Source: Mixophyes australis
Lineage: Eukaryota > Chordata > Amphibia > Anura > Limnodynastidae
Assembly (NCBI GenBank): GCA_036250195.1
Contig: JAVHZZ010000003.1
Location: 35,186,335 to 35,250,334 of the forward strand
Length of the DNA stretch: 64,000 bases
Direction: 5' to 3'
Of the stretch, positions 32,360-44,174 are shown piece after piece. A program made the position numbers and the translations under genes. Every line of letters starts with the position of its first letter. The first letter of the stretch is position 1. The notes under the pieces are model-generated. The model was not told the DNA's origin and searched no databases. It saw only the letters and a program-made list of their open reading frames with translations.

Positions 32360-33200
32360 ATCCAGGCTAATGTTATTGTTGAAGTCAGCAAATTGGATAA
32401 AATCATTTCAATTGATATCGAGCAGATTTGGTTGTCTTTGTCTGAAAAGATGCGTATTGCACGCTACAGCATGGAAGGGCGTACGCAGCCACAACATGTG
32501 GCAATAGCGGTTTTTACACACATTCGCACCAAAACGCATTTTTGTAAATAGTACACATTAATTCTAGTCGCAACACATAGTTATTTATGTCAAAATATAG
32601 TAGTGTTTATGTGTAATATTATATGCACATTAGTAATACATATGATACAGGTTAAAGGAAACGTGTTATGTCTGGTATCATATTGATCCCCTTTACATCA
32701 GCAGCTGTCCGGTTCATTCGGCGAAGAGATCGCACATTGCATACTCTAGTTATTGATGTTAGGGAATAAACCTTTAATATGATGCTGACTATAAAATGCT
32801 AATGGACTAGTTGAAACTGGAGTCGTGGCGGGAAGAAAGGAGCACATCCCCTGGAGAGATGACCCCCACCTCTGGATTCTTTAGTTTGAACTAGCCTATG
32901 ATCTGCAACCCCCTGGACCCTCCTGAAGCCTGGACCAATAAAAGCAAGCCACACCATCTGCATTGTTTTACTGTATTTCTGTTTGCATATAAGCAGAAGC
33001 TTTTCATCTAGTGTTCAGTCATCTTGACCACAGACTTCAGACCTGAATGACTGTTCACTGGATCCAGATAAGTAACGGCTGTACTTATTATTATTTCGCT
33101 TGAATTATTCTGCTACTTTTTGAGAATAAATATTTGTGCTTTGGAAACACAAATCGAGATTCGACAGTCATTATTGGATAGCGACAAAACGTGCATAACA
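32360..33200 (+). mobile_element. LTR-like repeat (possible solo LTR), shared with 44175
   Basis: Has a layout like an LTR: CCAATAAAAG (32936), TATA-like GCATATAAGC (about 32986), AATAAA (about 33125) and a TAACA end at 33196-33200. The 32360-33000 part runs parallel to 44175-44790 with the same words in order (AATTGGAT-AA, CAGCAGCTG/AACAGCTACT, GACCTATGATTTGCA-type, GCATATAAGCA). The left boundary and target duplication could not be fixed. The source element is unknown. Confidence 0.45.
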
Positions 33201-33767
33201 TTATTTATGTAGTTCGACTGACAATATATTTATTAATGCTGTCCGGATAGCAGGTAGAGCCACAAAACTTAATTTGTTTCTTCCAACTCCCAGTCATCGG
33301 GAGCAGTTCTCTTTTTGGTGACAGATCGGTACTTTCACTGTCGGAACTGTAAGAAGCTGACCAAATAGAGAAGACATCTTGTATTATCATTGGTAATACT
33401 ACTACTGCAGTAATCTCCATCAGTTAGAGGTGTCTACTGGAGGAGGTGAATGAATGCTCTCATCAATGTTAGATCCGGGCGTTTAATGCACAAGGAAGGG
33501 TGATGGAGCGACAGTGGTAGGTAAGAAGGAGGGTTTAGAATAAGCTCTGCTTTGTGCACTAGCTACCATAAATCTGGCACCTGTGCACTAGTCCCCAGGA
33601 ATCGCAGATCTACTCTTTATATACTTGCCACCAGGAATTTGGAGTCTGTTTTGTATATTAGCCAGTCATATTATTAATTTTGTATCAACCATGCTGGTGA
33701 ATCTGTTAAAAATGTATAGATCAAATAAGACTAAATTTAGCAATAATGTTTGCTATTAAAACATATG
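33201..33767. other. unassigned DNA
   Basis: Nothing recognised before the transposon at 33768. Confidence 0.4.
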
Positions 33768-34837
33768 GGGCCTGATTTATCTTCGAATGCAATATGAGCA
33801 CAGCTTGCGTTTCAAAAAAACGCAAGTAACTTGTATGCAGGTACGTTGTATTCAAATACAAGCAGATCTCAAGATACGTTTCTGCCTTGGTATAAATATG
33901 CTCTCGTTACTTGCCGTATGTAGACAGAGAGAACATGTGCAATATACGCACTAAATAGTCTCATCAGAACGCATGCAAAAAAATATATATTTTACATTCA
34001 ATTTACAACTCAACTTCACAACTTAATACTATAATTATTGCTAAAATATGTTATTTAAGATAAGATTTTTTTGCATTATTTACATGAAACACATAAATCT
34101 GGATACGTACTATACATACAATGTATCTTTATAGACTCACTTGCATACACTCGTTCTTTGCTATCTAGTGTCGCGCATAGGTGTAGTTTTTAATACAATG
34201 ACTGTCATGTCAGTATCACTATCAGTCAGCACTGACACCTTCGCTGTAGCTGGTGCCAATGATATGGGTAAAAGAACATGTACTTATGAGAGGCCCGGAG
34301 CGTGGGTCAGCTGCACCAGGCTCACCCTAGCTGTACATTTCCTAGGCTCATCCGCCCCTTCTTCCCATGTTCCGCCCTCCAAGTTATAGGCAGTCGGAAG
34401 TGTCATTTGTGTTCACACATGCAGGGGCAAATGCAGGATTTGTAGAGGGGGGTTTCCACACCACCACGCCAGTGGGCGTGACCAGCATGCATGGGGGCGT
34501 GGCTATAATTTTAGAGAGTGCTTGGCTGCTCTCCAACTCTTCCTATCCCTATAATATACATGGGCAATGCTGCGTGCACTACTGTTAGTTGCACACAGCT
34601 CTCCCTTTTCAAGCAGAGCTGTGTGAAGCGGTAGCAGGGTCCAGCCACCTCAATTATACAGTGCCCCAGGCTTGGAGGGGGTTTCCAGGCACCAGGAAAC
34701 CCCCCTCTGTTTGCCTATGATATTAATTGTAGGCAATTGTATTTACCGTCATAAAGTCCATTTCTGAACATGCTTAGAGCAATTTCATGCAGGAAACGAC
34801 ACGCAAAGGGACTTACGTCTGAAGATGAATTAGGTCC
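33768..34837. mobile_element. Non-autonomous GGGCCTGATT-type transposon, about 1.07 kb, TSD ATG
   Basis: Ends GGGCCTGATTTATCTTCG and, from the right, GGACCTAATTCATCTTCA. Flanked by ATG (33765-33767 and 34838-34840). The interior matches 59597-60458 over most of its length (GCTATCTAGTG, CAGTCAGCACTGACACC, GTAGGCAGTCG, TCATTTGTGTTCA). No transposase is encoded. A hAT-like MITE is nested at 34422-34719 and is absent from the paralogue. Confidence 0.8.
34422..34719. mobile_element. Nested hAT-like MITE
   Basis: Starts CAGGGGCAAATGCAGGAT, followed by AGAGGGGGGTTTCC. From the right it reads CATAGGCAAACAGAGGGG, then GGTTTCC. The paralogue at 60350 continues directly across this point, which confirms an insertion. 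The target duplication is not clean. Confidence 0.65.
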
Positions 34838-34840
34838 ATG

Positions 34841-35607
34841 ATGTACATTGTAATCATTATAAACACAGAAGAATCATCAATGTTTCTAAATATTGCCTGA
34901 TGGTCTGTTGTGTTAAGTGATCATATTAGAAAAGAGTTATCAAAAACAAATAAAGCAACCTATAGTTTATCACATGTATATAGTAAAAATATTGACATAT
35001 GGGACATATTTATAAAGCTCTGAAATAATCTGCATACATTTGTATGATTGACTTGGCCAAATAAAATATTTAACTTTCATAGGCTTTTTATCTTGACTGA
35101 ACAAAGTTTGCTGTGGGCCCTCTGTGTGAAAGGGGCTATGTATTATTTATTTTTTTAGCTAGCACACTGACATGGTTTTATACTGATAACGTGTACATTC
35201 CAACTTTTAATTGCTTGCAATGTGCAAAATGAGGGATAAACAAACATCGCCATAGAGACCTGGACCTCGGACAGAGAACTGCAGGGGCAATAATTATCTT
35301 GCACAATAATATAATTCAAAATGTTTTTCCCTTGTCTTTTTTTACTTTTTTTTTAATCCTTAATGATTATTAATTAGCATTAGAATACATTTATGTCTTC
35401 TATACAGATGGGATGTGGCAAATGTGGCCTAGGGGGCAAAAAATGTAAACCAGTGCAAGGAGGTTCATGAGCAGATGTATAAACAAGATAACAATGTAAT
35501 TAAAAGAGCTGACAGAGTGGACATAGGAAAGAAATAAAACACAGACACTCTGCTCCCTCACACTTCTGAGCTTTGATGACAACTGCCGTAAAGCAAGCAG
35601 GGACTGG
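34841..35607. other. unassigned AT-rich DNA
   Basis: Nothing recognised. Confidence 0.4.
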
Positions 35608-35640
35608 ACCATAATAACTAAGGTTGGCACATTGGATCAT

Positions 35641-36553
35641 AATATATATGAATAAAATATAAATCCCTTTGGGGCGCTCCACTAAGGTTTGCAGCCATGT
35701 ATGAGAAAATGAATACCCACCAATATTCAAGAAATAATAAACAAGAAAAAAACTTATACATACACTTGCGCTCCCTTCTTAGTTCTTAGTACAATGGGAT
35801 GATCACAATTGCTGGTATATTCTTTGTCTGGTGTAAACTTGCATACAAAGAATAAAACCCTAAAAAGGACTCAAAGGTCCAAAAGACAAAGACAGAACAT
35901 AGTGTAACATGTCATAAATATAGCTTCTAAAATAAAGTCCACCACCAAATAGAGATGAGTCTTCAATATTTTCACCACAGAAGACAAATGTGTATAAAGA
36001 TTCCACAGTGCTCCTTCACTCCCCGAATAGACCCCTTAGGGTATATGCTTACTTAGCACTGGAAATCATATGCGTCGTAAAATGAAATCTTCCATCGGTT
36101 GAAGAGAGATTTGAGTCCATTTTAGGGTTTTATTCTTTGTATCATCACCATCATCATTTATTTATATAGCGCCACTAATTCGGCAGCACTGTACAGAGAA
36201 CTCACTCACATCAGTCCCTGCCCCATTGGAGCTTACAGTCTAAATTCCCTAATATAGACACACACTCACACACTGACACAGACAGACAGAGAGGGAGAGA
36301 CAAGGGTCAATTTTGATAGCAGCCAATTAACCTACTAGTATGTTTTTTGGAGTGTGGGAGGAAACCGGAGCACCCGGAGGAAACCCATGCAAACACAGGG
36401 AGAACATACAAACTCCACACAGATAAGGCCATGGCTGGGAATTGAACTCATTACCCCAGCGCTGTGAGGCAGAAGTGCTAACCACTAGGCCACTGTATAC
36501 AAGTTTACACCAGACGAAGTATATATCAGCAATTGTGATCATCCCATTGTACT
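35641..36553. mobile_element. Inverted-repeat insertion inside the minisatellite, Penelope-like in style
   Basis: The left arm 35786-35866 (AGTACAATGGGATGATCACA through GAATAAAACCCTAAAA) is the reverse complement of the right arm 36117-36553, which is split by a SINE. GGGGCGCTCC near 35670 and the overall layout resemble the 27 kb inverted repeat. No coding remnant remains, so the family assignment is tentative. Confidence 0.55.
36142..36494 (-). mobile_element. tRNA-headed, L2-tailed SINE, full-length copy
   Basis: Minus-strand copy: head AGTGGCCTAGTGGTTAGCAC, B-box-like GAGTTCAATTCCC and tail with (ATG)n. The flanks share GTAT. The pre-insertion sequence TTTGTATGCAAG is preserved (as its complement) in the opposite arm at about 35826-35846. 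Confidence 0.9.
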
Positions 36554-36925
36554 AACATTGGATCATAATAACAAAGGTTGGCACATTGGATCATAACAAC
36601 AGAGGTTGGCACATTGGACCATAAAACAAAGGTTGGCACATTGGACCATAACAACAAAAGTTGGCACATTGGACCATAACAACAAAGGTTTGCATATTGA
36701 ACCATAACAATAAAAGCTGGCACATTGGACCATAATAACAAAGGTTGGCACATTGGACCATAACAACAGAGGTTGGCACAATGGACAATAACAACAAAGG
36801 TTGTCACAATGGACAATAACAACAAAGGATGGCACATTGCACCATAACAACAGAGGTTGGCACATTGGACCATAACAACAAAAGTTGACACATTGCATCA
36901 TAACAGCAGAGGTTGGCACATCTTA

Positions 36926-38143
36926 TCCGAGACTTTGCATGTTCAGCAAGAAGACACATTAGTGTTTCTTCTGGCAAAAGTTTGTGAGCCTCTAGGTTCG
37001 TCATGACTTTTAAGGGGGTAATCTTACTCCGATGTTCCAAATCACATTACACACCAGTTCTACTATGGAGGGATGCTTTGCCATGCCAATACAAACTTTG
37101 CCACCATTATAGTCTGCCCGTCACAATACAGATTTGTAAACTTAATCCAAGTACCAACTTTTGAGTTGTTGATACTAACGAGTCTGAAAATGGTTATAAA
37201 CCCTTAAGAACCTGACCGCCATCACTCAATGGTCAGGCAAAGTGTACAAATGGAGATAAGCTAAATTATTATTATCCGTTCTGGAGTGAAGTCACCTATA
37301 CACAGGGAATAAAGAGGATAAACTCCTGACCCTAAGGTGCATGAAATAAGTCATCAGTGGTAATGTTGTCGAACGCCATGTCTGAGGTTGATGCTTTTAC
37401 AGTGAGTGGGAAAAAGTTTTTCTCTTAGTCTGATAACAAACGAACATTCACTTTTATAAACACCAGAGCTGCCTAACCTATACCACGCATTACCTTCGCC
37501 AACTCCTTGTACCTGCACTCTACCTGGTCTCACATCTGGCCATGTGACCACTGTGCCGATACTTCACTTACTGCATTATAATTTCCACACCTGTAAACAG
37601 GATTTCTCCCTCATGTGTTGCTGCAACTTCAACAATTAGTTAAATAACCAAAGGGGAATAAAAAAAAAAGTACAGGATGAGGAGGTCACAAGTGGGTTTT
37701 TATTTTATTTTTATATTTTATTAATTATAAAGTCAAAAAAGCAAATAAACACCAGCCATTCAATAACCCGATATTACCTAATCCTCCTAAACGTAAACTA
37801 AATCTACCCATTTTAACTGTCCAAGTATGTGGAGGCCCTTGGAGACCACTGACCAAAACAATCACCTATCCTCATCGTCTCCCGCGAAATGACCTGGCTT
37901 AAGGGGCCAGCCACACCAATCACATTCATTCCCGTCCAACAACACCAGAGTCTCTTACCAATGAATATACATTTGGGAAAATATTCTCCATGATCACCAC
38001 TGGCCATGCTGTGTCGTACAACTATGTAAGAGAATTACTAAACCAGTTGCAGGCTAAACCAACCAGATGGGAGATGTTGTCTCTGTACGTCCCACATCTA
38101 ATTAGCCCCACCATACTTAACCATTAACAAACCCACTAGATTT
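36926..38143. other. unassigned DNA
   Basis: No recognised genes or element ends. Confidence 0.5.
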
Positions 38144-38151
38144 TCCTAAAT

Positions 38152-38427
38152 CAGTGTTGGCTAACCTGTGACACTCCAGGGGGTAAATTTATCAAGCTGA
38201 GAGATTCTAGCTATCATTTTGTAGAATGTGCTAAATAAATGATATCTAGAATCTGATTGGTTATTCAAACCCGCCGGAAAACTCTCAGCTTGATACATTT
38301 ACCTCCAGGTGTTGTGAAACTACAAGTCCCAGCATGCTTTGCCAATACATAACAGCTTATTGCTGAAAGGGTAAGCTGGGACTTGTAGTTTCACAACACC
38401 TGGAGTGTCACAGGCTAGCCAACACTG
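38152..38427. mobile_element. hAT MITE, host of a nested MITE
   Basis: Long inverted arms: CAGTGTTGGCTAACCTGTGA, then CACTCCAGGTGTTGTGAAAC and TACAAGTCCCAGCATGC, repeated in reverse on the right. The 8-bp target duplication TCCTAAAT (38144-38151) / TCCTATAT (38428-38435) matches at 7 of 8. A MITE of the GGGGTAAAT family is inserted at 38180-38305. A relative is at 55097. Confidence 0.9.
38180..38305. mobile_element. GGGGTAAAT-type MITE, TSD CAG, nested in hAT MITE
   Basis: Ends GGGGTAAATTTATCAAGC and, from the right, GAGGTAAATGTATCAAGC. CAG is present on both sides (38177-38179 and 38306-38308). The other arm of the host MITE reads CTCCAGGTGTTG with a single CAG, so the duplication is proven by an internal empty site. 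Confidence 0.92.
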
Positions 38428-38435
38428 TCCTATAT

Positions 38436-39566
38436 CCTCCCACTGACAACCAAACAGCAATCCCTGCTCCTTCTTAAATAACATGTCCATTCTGTACAAA
38501 TTACCTCCTTACCACCTCTTTTTCTATACTACCACCCATCTTTAATTGATCCAGGGGGTTCAACTGAAATATTTCTCATCGCACACACAATGTCCTCAAA
38601 ATACCGTAAATGGATATATTTCACTTATATATACACTATACGCATTCCTGGCCACAGACTCCATATGACTTATTCTAGTTGTTGCTTACTAAAAACACAC
38701 TTTCATACATCACTGCAGGCTCCATTTGTTACTCTCCATTTGTACTGTAGATCCCAGCGGCCCAGAGGCTGGGAGCTTCAAACAACTGGATAGTCACCAG
38801 TTACTTACAACTTCTGACCCTGCAATATTGCTGTGTATTTTGAGATGTTAAGAAAATAATCCTGAATTGGTGTAAAAAAATGAATCCTGAAATATAATAA
38901 GACTGTAGGCTTCAAAAGTGTTACTTATTCCCGGTAGCTGAGCTGACAACGAGAATGATTTATTGGTTCTTTCAGACAGATATTGACTTGTGGTTACAGC
39001 TTTTACTTGTGCATTATTAATAACAGTTTTATTTAATCTCGGTGGAGTTGTATATATCGCAGGCTATGAGAGCTGTGTTTAAATTAATAAGGACACTCCC
39101 AAGAGACTACAGGAACTTTGGAGTAATTGCCAATCCCCTGGACTCTAGATAGCTGATGTGGTTCAGAACGCAGCCTAAGCCACAGTGTTCCCTTGAAAGA
39201 TCAACTAAGGATTTATCTATGTGATTTAGTGTTAAAAAGGTCCTGCCATAAGGAGCTGTTAAAATGACTTAGAAACTTGCAGCAAAAACTTTCTCCTTTA
39301 TTCTTTTGTCTGCTAGAAGGTCCAGCAGGTAGAGAGCTGAGTGGCTAATTGTGTTACACCCTGGACTCCACCAGCACCCTCCCTGCTTTATGTCAGCACT
39401 CCCAACATTCTTTTATATTCTGCTTCCCAGTCTGGACAGAGGTAATACTGCAGCTTACTAAGACTTTGCATCAGTCGGTTCCTATAGCGACCGGTTATTT
39501 CTCTCCAATGTTCCAGCCCTTTGCAGAACACTTCCGGGGCTTAGCTCAGCACTCAGTGTTCCTCTC
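38436..39566. other. unassigned DNA
   Basis: No recognised genes or element ends. Confidence 0.5.
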
Positions 39567-39632
39567 TCATCATCATCATCATCATCATCATCAACATTTA
39601 TTTATATAACACCAGCAAATTTTGAAACGCTT
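39567..39632 (-). mobile_element. SINE/L2 tail fragment with (TCA)n
   Basis: Eight or so TCA units followed by ACATTTATTTATATAACACC, a diverged SINE tail. Confidence 0.65.
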
Positions 39633-40050
39633 TACTCTCTGCCACTTATTACAGGACTAGTAAAATACCCCATGCAATAAGCGGTGAAGAGGGGTGATGA
39701 AAGATAGAGGTCATTTCATCGCTCAGCTGCCCTGGCAACAGTTTCTTGTAAAATTGGGCAATATTGGACAATATTGATAAACAGTGGCCTTTAACTTCAA
39801 GGTCCATTTCCTCTGCTGTAGCTGACATTACATCACCATTTATTACTCTGCTTTTGCATTTTGTGTCTCACATACATAATGTTACATTTTTATATATAAA
39901 TGCTCTGCACCATTTAAGGAAATACTCTAGCAGTTAGTAGTATGACATCCAGTAAGTCTACCTTCGTTCTAAAACTACAATTACGTTCTGCAATTTATAC
40001 ATGTGTGGTGACAGGCAATAAGGCACAGGTCTGCCCGATAGACATATATA
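39633..40050. other. unassigned DNA
   Basis: Nothing recognised. Confidence 0.4.
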
Positions 40051-40385
40051 TCATCTATTTATCTAGTGCCACTAATTCTGCAGCGCTGTGCAGAGAACTC
40101 ACTCACATCAGTCCCTGCCCCATTGGAGCTTACAGACTAAATTCCCTAACATACACAGAGACACAGACTAGGGTCAATTTGATAGCAGCCTTTTAACCTA
40201 CTAGTATGTTTTTAGAGTGAGGGAGGAAACCAGAGCACCCGGACGAAACACCAGGAGATCGTACAAACTCCACACAGATAAGGCCATGGTCCCGAATCAA
40301 ATTCATGACCTCAATGTTCATGACCCCAGTATTCATGCCCAAAGTGTTGTGAGGCAGAAGTGCTAACCACTAAGCCACTGTGCTG
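40051..40385 (-). mobile_element. tRNA-headed, L2-tailed SINE, near full-length
   Basis: Minus-strand copy with head CAGTGGCTTAGTGGTTAGCAC, then GAGGCAGAAG-type head complement. The B-box region is disturbed by a small repeated segment (TTCATGACC repeated three times). The tail has GCACAGCGCTGCAGAATTAG. Confidence 0.82.
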
Positions 40386-40388
40386 TAA

Positions 40389-40432
40389 TATTATTATTAT
40401 TATGATTGTTATTTATTTATAAGGCGCTCTAT
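40389..40432 (-). mobile_element. L2 tail fragment
   Basis: (ATT)n followed by TTATTTATAAGGCGCTC, like the L2 end at 11381-11420. Confidence 0.5.
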
Positions 40433-41353
40433 ATATAGATATACATATATACAGTCAGTGAACAGCCACATGTTAGTTAATTTAGGGATGCATGGACAGA
40501 ATAATAAAATGTTTATGCTATTTCCTTGGATAACCAAACCAAAAATGTTACATGTTTGACTGACATAACGCAAAAATATTGGAAATGGGATCTTTAAGCT
40601 ATAAAATACTTTGGGTCATTTATGGGTTTATGAATTATTTAGACAAGGGAGCGTTCGCTAAGCAGGCAGTTACATGAATAATTTGCAAATTATTGCTACA
40701 AAAATTAGAATTTTATTTGCCTAGTGTATAAGTTCAGCACCTGGAACTAAACATCTGCAATACAGGCACCCCAAAGGCGTCATGTGTCAGTGGTGTTATT
40801 TGTTTCTCATGAACTGATTGTCTGCATTCTGACAACTATTAGTGATGGGTGCACTTTACAATCTGTGAGCCTTATTGTGAGCCTTATTATCACATCGATT
40901 ACAGCAAAATCTTACATTATAACCCTTTTTTCCAGTTACATTTTTGAAATCTCCTACTAACTAGACACTTTCAGATTGAAAGCAGCGAGAAGATTCATGT
41001 TTATTCAATAGGCACCTGCAGTCAACATACGGCACCATACATTAAACAGGAAGCAAGTACTTAGAAGACGCTGGGTTGTGGAATTGCCATGAAGCTGTGA
41101 GCCATTGTAATCTAAATAACACGCGAGCTAAGTTTAAAACGTTTTAGAAGATGTGAGACACTTTGGGAATGAAAGAGAGTAGACGTTGCATAAAGTTTAA
41201 TTTTATTTCCTGACAGCAGAATATGCTCATGTGTATGGCATTTAGGGTTAGTATAATTGTAAAATCAAAAAGTGGGACACACTTGGGTCCTAAGCTTGTT
41301 TTAAGGTCACAGAAAAGGTAAACAGTAATAGGACGTTATCCCAGTTTATCCCA
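40433..41353. other. unassigned AT-rich DNA
   Basis: Nothing recognised. Confidence 0.4.
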
Positions 41354-41356
41354 TTA

Positions 41357-41680
41357 AGTTTGGTACACACTAAAGAAAATGACTGCAGATGTGATTTCTA
41401 TAACGATTTTACCAACATCTGAAAGTCCCTATGATCATGCAGACTTATGTGTACACACCTACATGACTTACAGTCAGATCTGTGATCTTCATCTCTCATA
41501 ACCATCTGCTGAAAAGATGGTGACTCTGTACTCTCTACAGATATCTGCCTACGCTGCAGGTCGTGAGTGCGGACACACTTCCACAGGTGCCCAACATCGT
41601 TCCATCGTTGATCGTCATTTTTAGAAAGTTTATAAAAACTAAAATCGGGACAGTTTAGAGGTATAAGGTTAGTACAGAGC
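41357..41680. mobile_element. Harbinger-like MITE, second copy
   Basis: The left end TTTGGTACACACTAAAG and interior words CAGATCTGTGATCTTCATCT and ATGGTGACTCTGTA parallel 22118-22560. The right end is diverged (AGTACAGAGCCTAA). Flanks TTA and TAA fit a TWA target but are not identical. Confidence 0.55.
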
Positions 41681-41683
41681 CTA

Positions 41684-42147
41684 ATGTATGTATGCATATA
41701 AACTTGTATTTCAATTTCATTTAACAAATTTAGCCCTCTGGTGTCACATTTTCGCAATTCAATTTCATAGACAACGATTTAAAATATTACCCTGTGTTAA
41801 ACAATAACTTTCTAGTCTATTTCTCAATGCTGGTTGCAAATATGGAGACGTCTCTAAATGGGTTTGCATTTGTAGACTGACATTTGCCTTTCTAATTGTT
41901 TTATTCATTCTTAGCAAATATTGCAAACTAAATTTGCCGAATTTGGGACGCGAATCGGGCATGCAGTGCAAAACATCTGGTTCACCTACATGAGCCTGCC
42001 AATGCACAACTACTCTTTGCTCATGACATTTGATGGACTGAAGTGTAATCGTTCGCAACCAACACTTTCATTACAAAAAATGTTTCCATTTGTATTTAAT
42101 ATACTGCCCTTTTGTGTTTTGTAAGTTAGCTGTAATCTACACAAATG
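41684..42147. other. unassigned DNA
   Basis: Nothing recognised. Confidence 0.4.
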
Positions 42148-42355
42148 GGGCCTGATTCATTAGTGATCTTATCTGCCGTTTTTTGCTTATCTTAAGCAAA
42201 TCCACTCTGTGCATGCTCAGAAAAGGGAGATAAGAAGCAAAATCCACTGCATAAGTGAAGAATTTCTTAAGTTAAGAGGAAAATCCATCTTAACTTTACT
42301 TTTATCTCCCCGTTTCTTCTTAAAAATAAGCATCTTAAGTTTTGCACACAATAAG
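42148..42355. mobile_element. GGGCCTGATTCATTAGTG-type transposon fragment
   Basis: Starts GGGCCTGATTCATTAGTG, then CTTATCTGCCGTTTTTTGC and TGTGCATGCTCAG, related to the start at 8913. Internal complementary words (AAGCAAATCCACT, AGCAAAATCCACTGC) suggest a decayed foldback. It runs directly into foldback copy C, which may be inserted in its right end. Confidence 0.6.
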
Positions 42356-42687
42356 TGGCCTGATTCTATAAGGATCTTAACTGAAGAACTTCTTATTTAA
42401 GTCTCCTGGATAAAACCATGTTACAATGCAAGAGGTGCAAATTAGCATTCTGTTTTGCACATAAGTTAAATACTGACTGTTTTTTCATGCAGCACACAAA
42501 TACTTGATAGCTTATTTACACACAGAAATTTACAGTTGATATTTGTGTGCTACATGAAAAAACAGTCAGTATTTAACTTTTGTGCAAAACAGAATATTAA
42601 TTTGCATCCCTTGCATTGTAACATGGTTTTGTCCAGGAGACTGAAATAAGAAGTTTATTCATTTAAGATCCTTAATGAATCAGGCCC
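42356..42687. mobile_element. Foldback MITE, GGGCCTGATTCATTAAGG family, copy C
   Basis: Same arms and loop as copies A, B and D, with the first base changed (TGGCCTGATTC). Flanks AAG and ATG agree at two of three positions. Confidence 0.88.
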
Positions 42688-44069
42688 ATGCTTTGTAAGT
42701 ATTGACAATTTACCAAACGAAGCAATCAAAACAAACAACAGTATTATTTACTAATATATATTTGATATTAACATTTAGTACTTTCCTATTGCTTCAATGT
42801 ATTGGCTTATACACACCTTCCTACATCATTTACTAAATTCATTGCTCTATCATGGCTTTCTTCTGTGTGGTTTTGAGTCATGTCTCTCCATCATCAGGCA
42901 AAATGTTGCTGTTCTGGGATATGACACAGCTGCAAGTTGGATACGACTGTATCCATTGCAGAGAGCACAGAAGAATGGTGTCATTATGCAGCCTAAAGAA
43001 AATACACAACTCTTCCTGATTGTATAAAGACGTGGCTGAAAAGGGTCAGAAACATAAAGTAACAGTTGCATGTATAAAACAATAAATTAAAGTAATCGAA
43101 GGTGAAACAATATTTTAATAATTAGCATAGTATTAGACTGTAGAAAGCAACATCACAAAAAGCATTATTGACAAGCACAGTGTGTTGTCTTAATAAGATA
43201 TGCTACCTCTGGAAAAGAACAGGATGTCCTTTACACAGTAATATATTCAATTAGTTCTCTTCTTGATGTAATTGTTTGTGATCGCAGCTTATTACCTTCA
43301 TCAACAGAGTAAAAAGACAAAAGATTAGATTGAAAATATAACTCTATTAGTCAATGTAGCGGACTCATTCACTGACGTTGCTCATGGAAAACAAACCAGA
43401 GATGTATATGTACCAATTCTTTGTTTGTGGTAATTATTATTTTTATTATTAATTTGCCAAAAGCTAATGAAACACTTCTTGGAGGAGCTATAAAAGGATA
43501 AAATTGACCCACCACCTACACATAGTGGAGAGCTGAGGCACCATTTTGTTGGACATTATTCATGAGAATCGGCCTATCCATTTATCAAGAACAAGTCACA
43601 TGACTGAGGCATGAGGTGTGTTCTGTAAGAACTCACCTTTATCATGTTCCAACACAAATGCAGCATTACTTGTCTGTTGGTTTAATTGGTGGGCAATTGG
43701 GGGAAGGTAAACAGCGTTCAAGATTCCCCCCTGCTGCCACTTTCACTTGTCAGTCTGTTCATACTTTCCAATAGATGTCCTTATTGTGTTGGGATTGTCC
43801 GTGTCAAGCTTATTGTATTGTCTGTCAGTTATTTTATAGGCACTGATGCCTTGCATGAAGAAGTGAAAAGTACTCCCTTCGCTCAAGTCAAATCCATGGC
43901 TTTGTAGATGAAATTATCGACAGGCTAGCCTATGTCGGCAGCTCAGATGAAGAAGGGTCTAGAAGAAAGCTGCCAGACCAGGTAAGGTCTTAGGGCATAT
44001 TTCACATTAGAGTCAGGCGCTAGGCTCGTGAGCACTTCAGAGGCTTTTAATGTGACTCCATTTGATAGA
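42688..44069. other. unassigned AT-rich DNA
   Basis: No genes, termini or arrays recognised. Confidence 0.5.
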
Positions 44070-44173
44070 TCATCATCAGCAGCAGCAGCTATTTATATAG
44101 CGCCACTAATTCCGCAGTGCTGTACAGAGAACTCACTCACAGGCCTCATTGGAGCTTACAGTCTAAGTTCCTT
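44070..44173 (-). mobile_element. SINE 3' tail fragment
   Basis: ATC/AGC triplets, then GCGCCACTAATTCCGCAGTG and the TTACAGTCTAAG stretch of the SINE tail. The 5' half is missing. Confidence 0.8.
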
Positions 44174-44174
44174 G

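Larger units (their letters stand above)
35608..36925. repeat. 28-bp minisatellite, interrupted
   Basis: The unit is close to GGACCATAACAACAAAGG plus TTGGCACATT. About 13 units run from 36556 to 36925. A single unit with the start of the next is found at 35608-35640, and the DNA between (35641-36553) is an insertion. The units differ at a few positions (ATC/ACC, AAA/AGAG). The array creates long but meaningless repetitive open frames on the minus strand. Confidence 0.92.

Noticed and set aside
36526..36919. Long minus-strand ORFs with repeated CCYGPMCQPLLLWSN-type residues
   Set aside because: Direct translation of the 28-bp minisatellite. The repeat opens several frames and no signal or start context supports expression.
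36554..36925. CRISPR-like array (regular short repeats)
   Set aside because: Units are contiguous without unique spacers and the context is vertebrate. It is a minisatellite.
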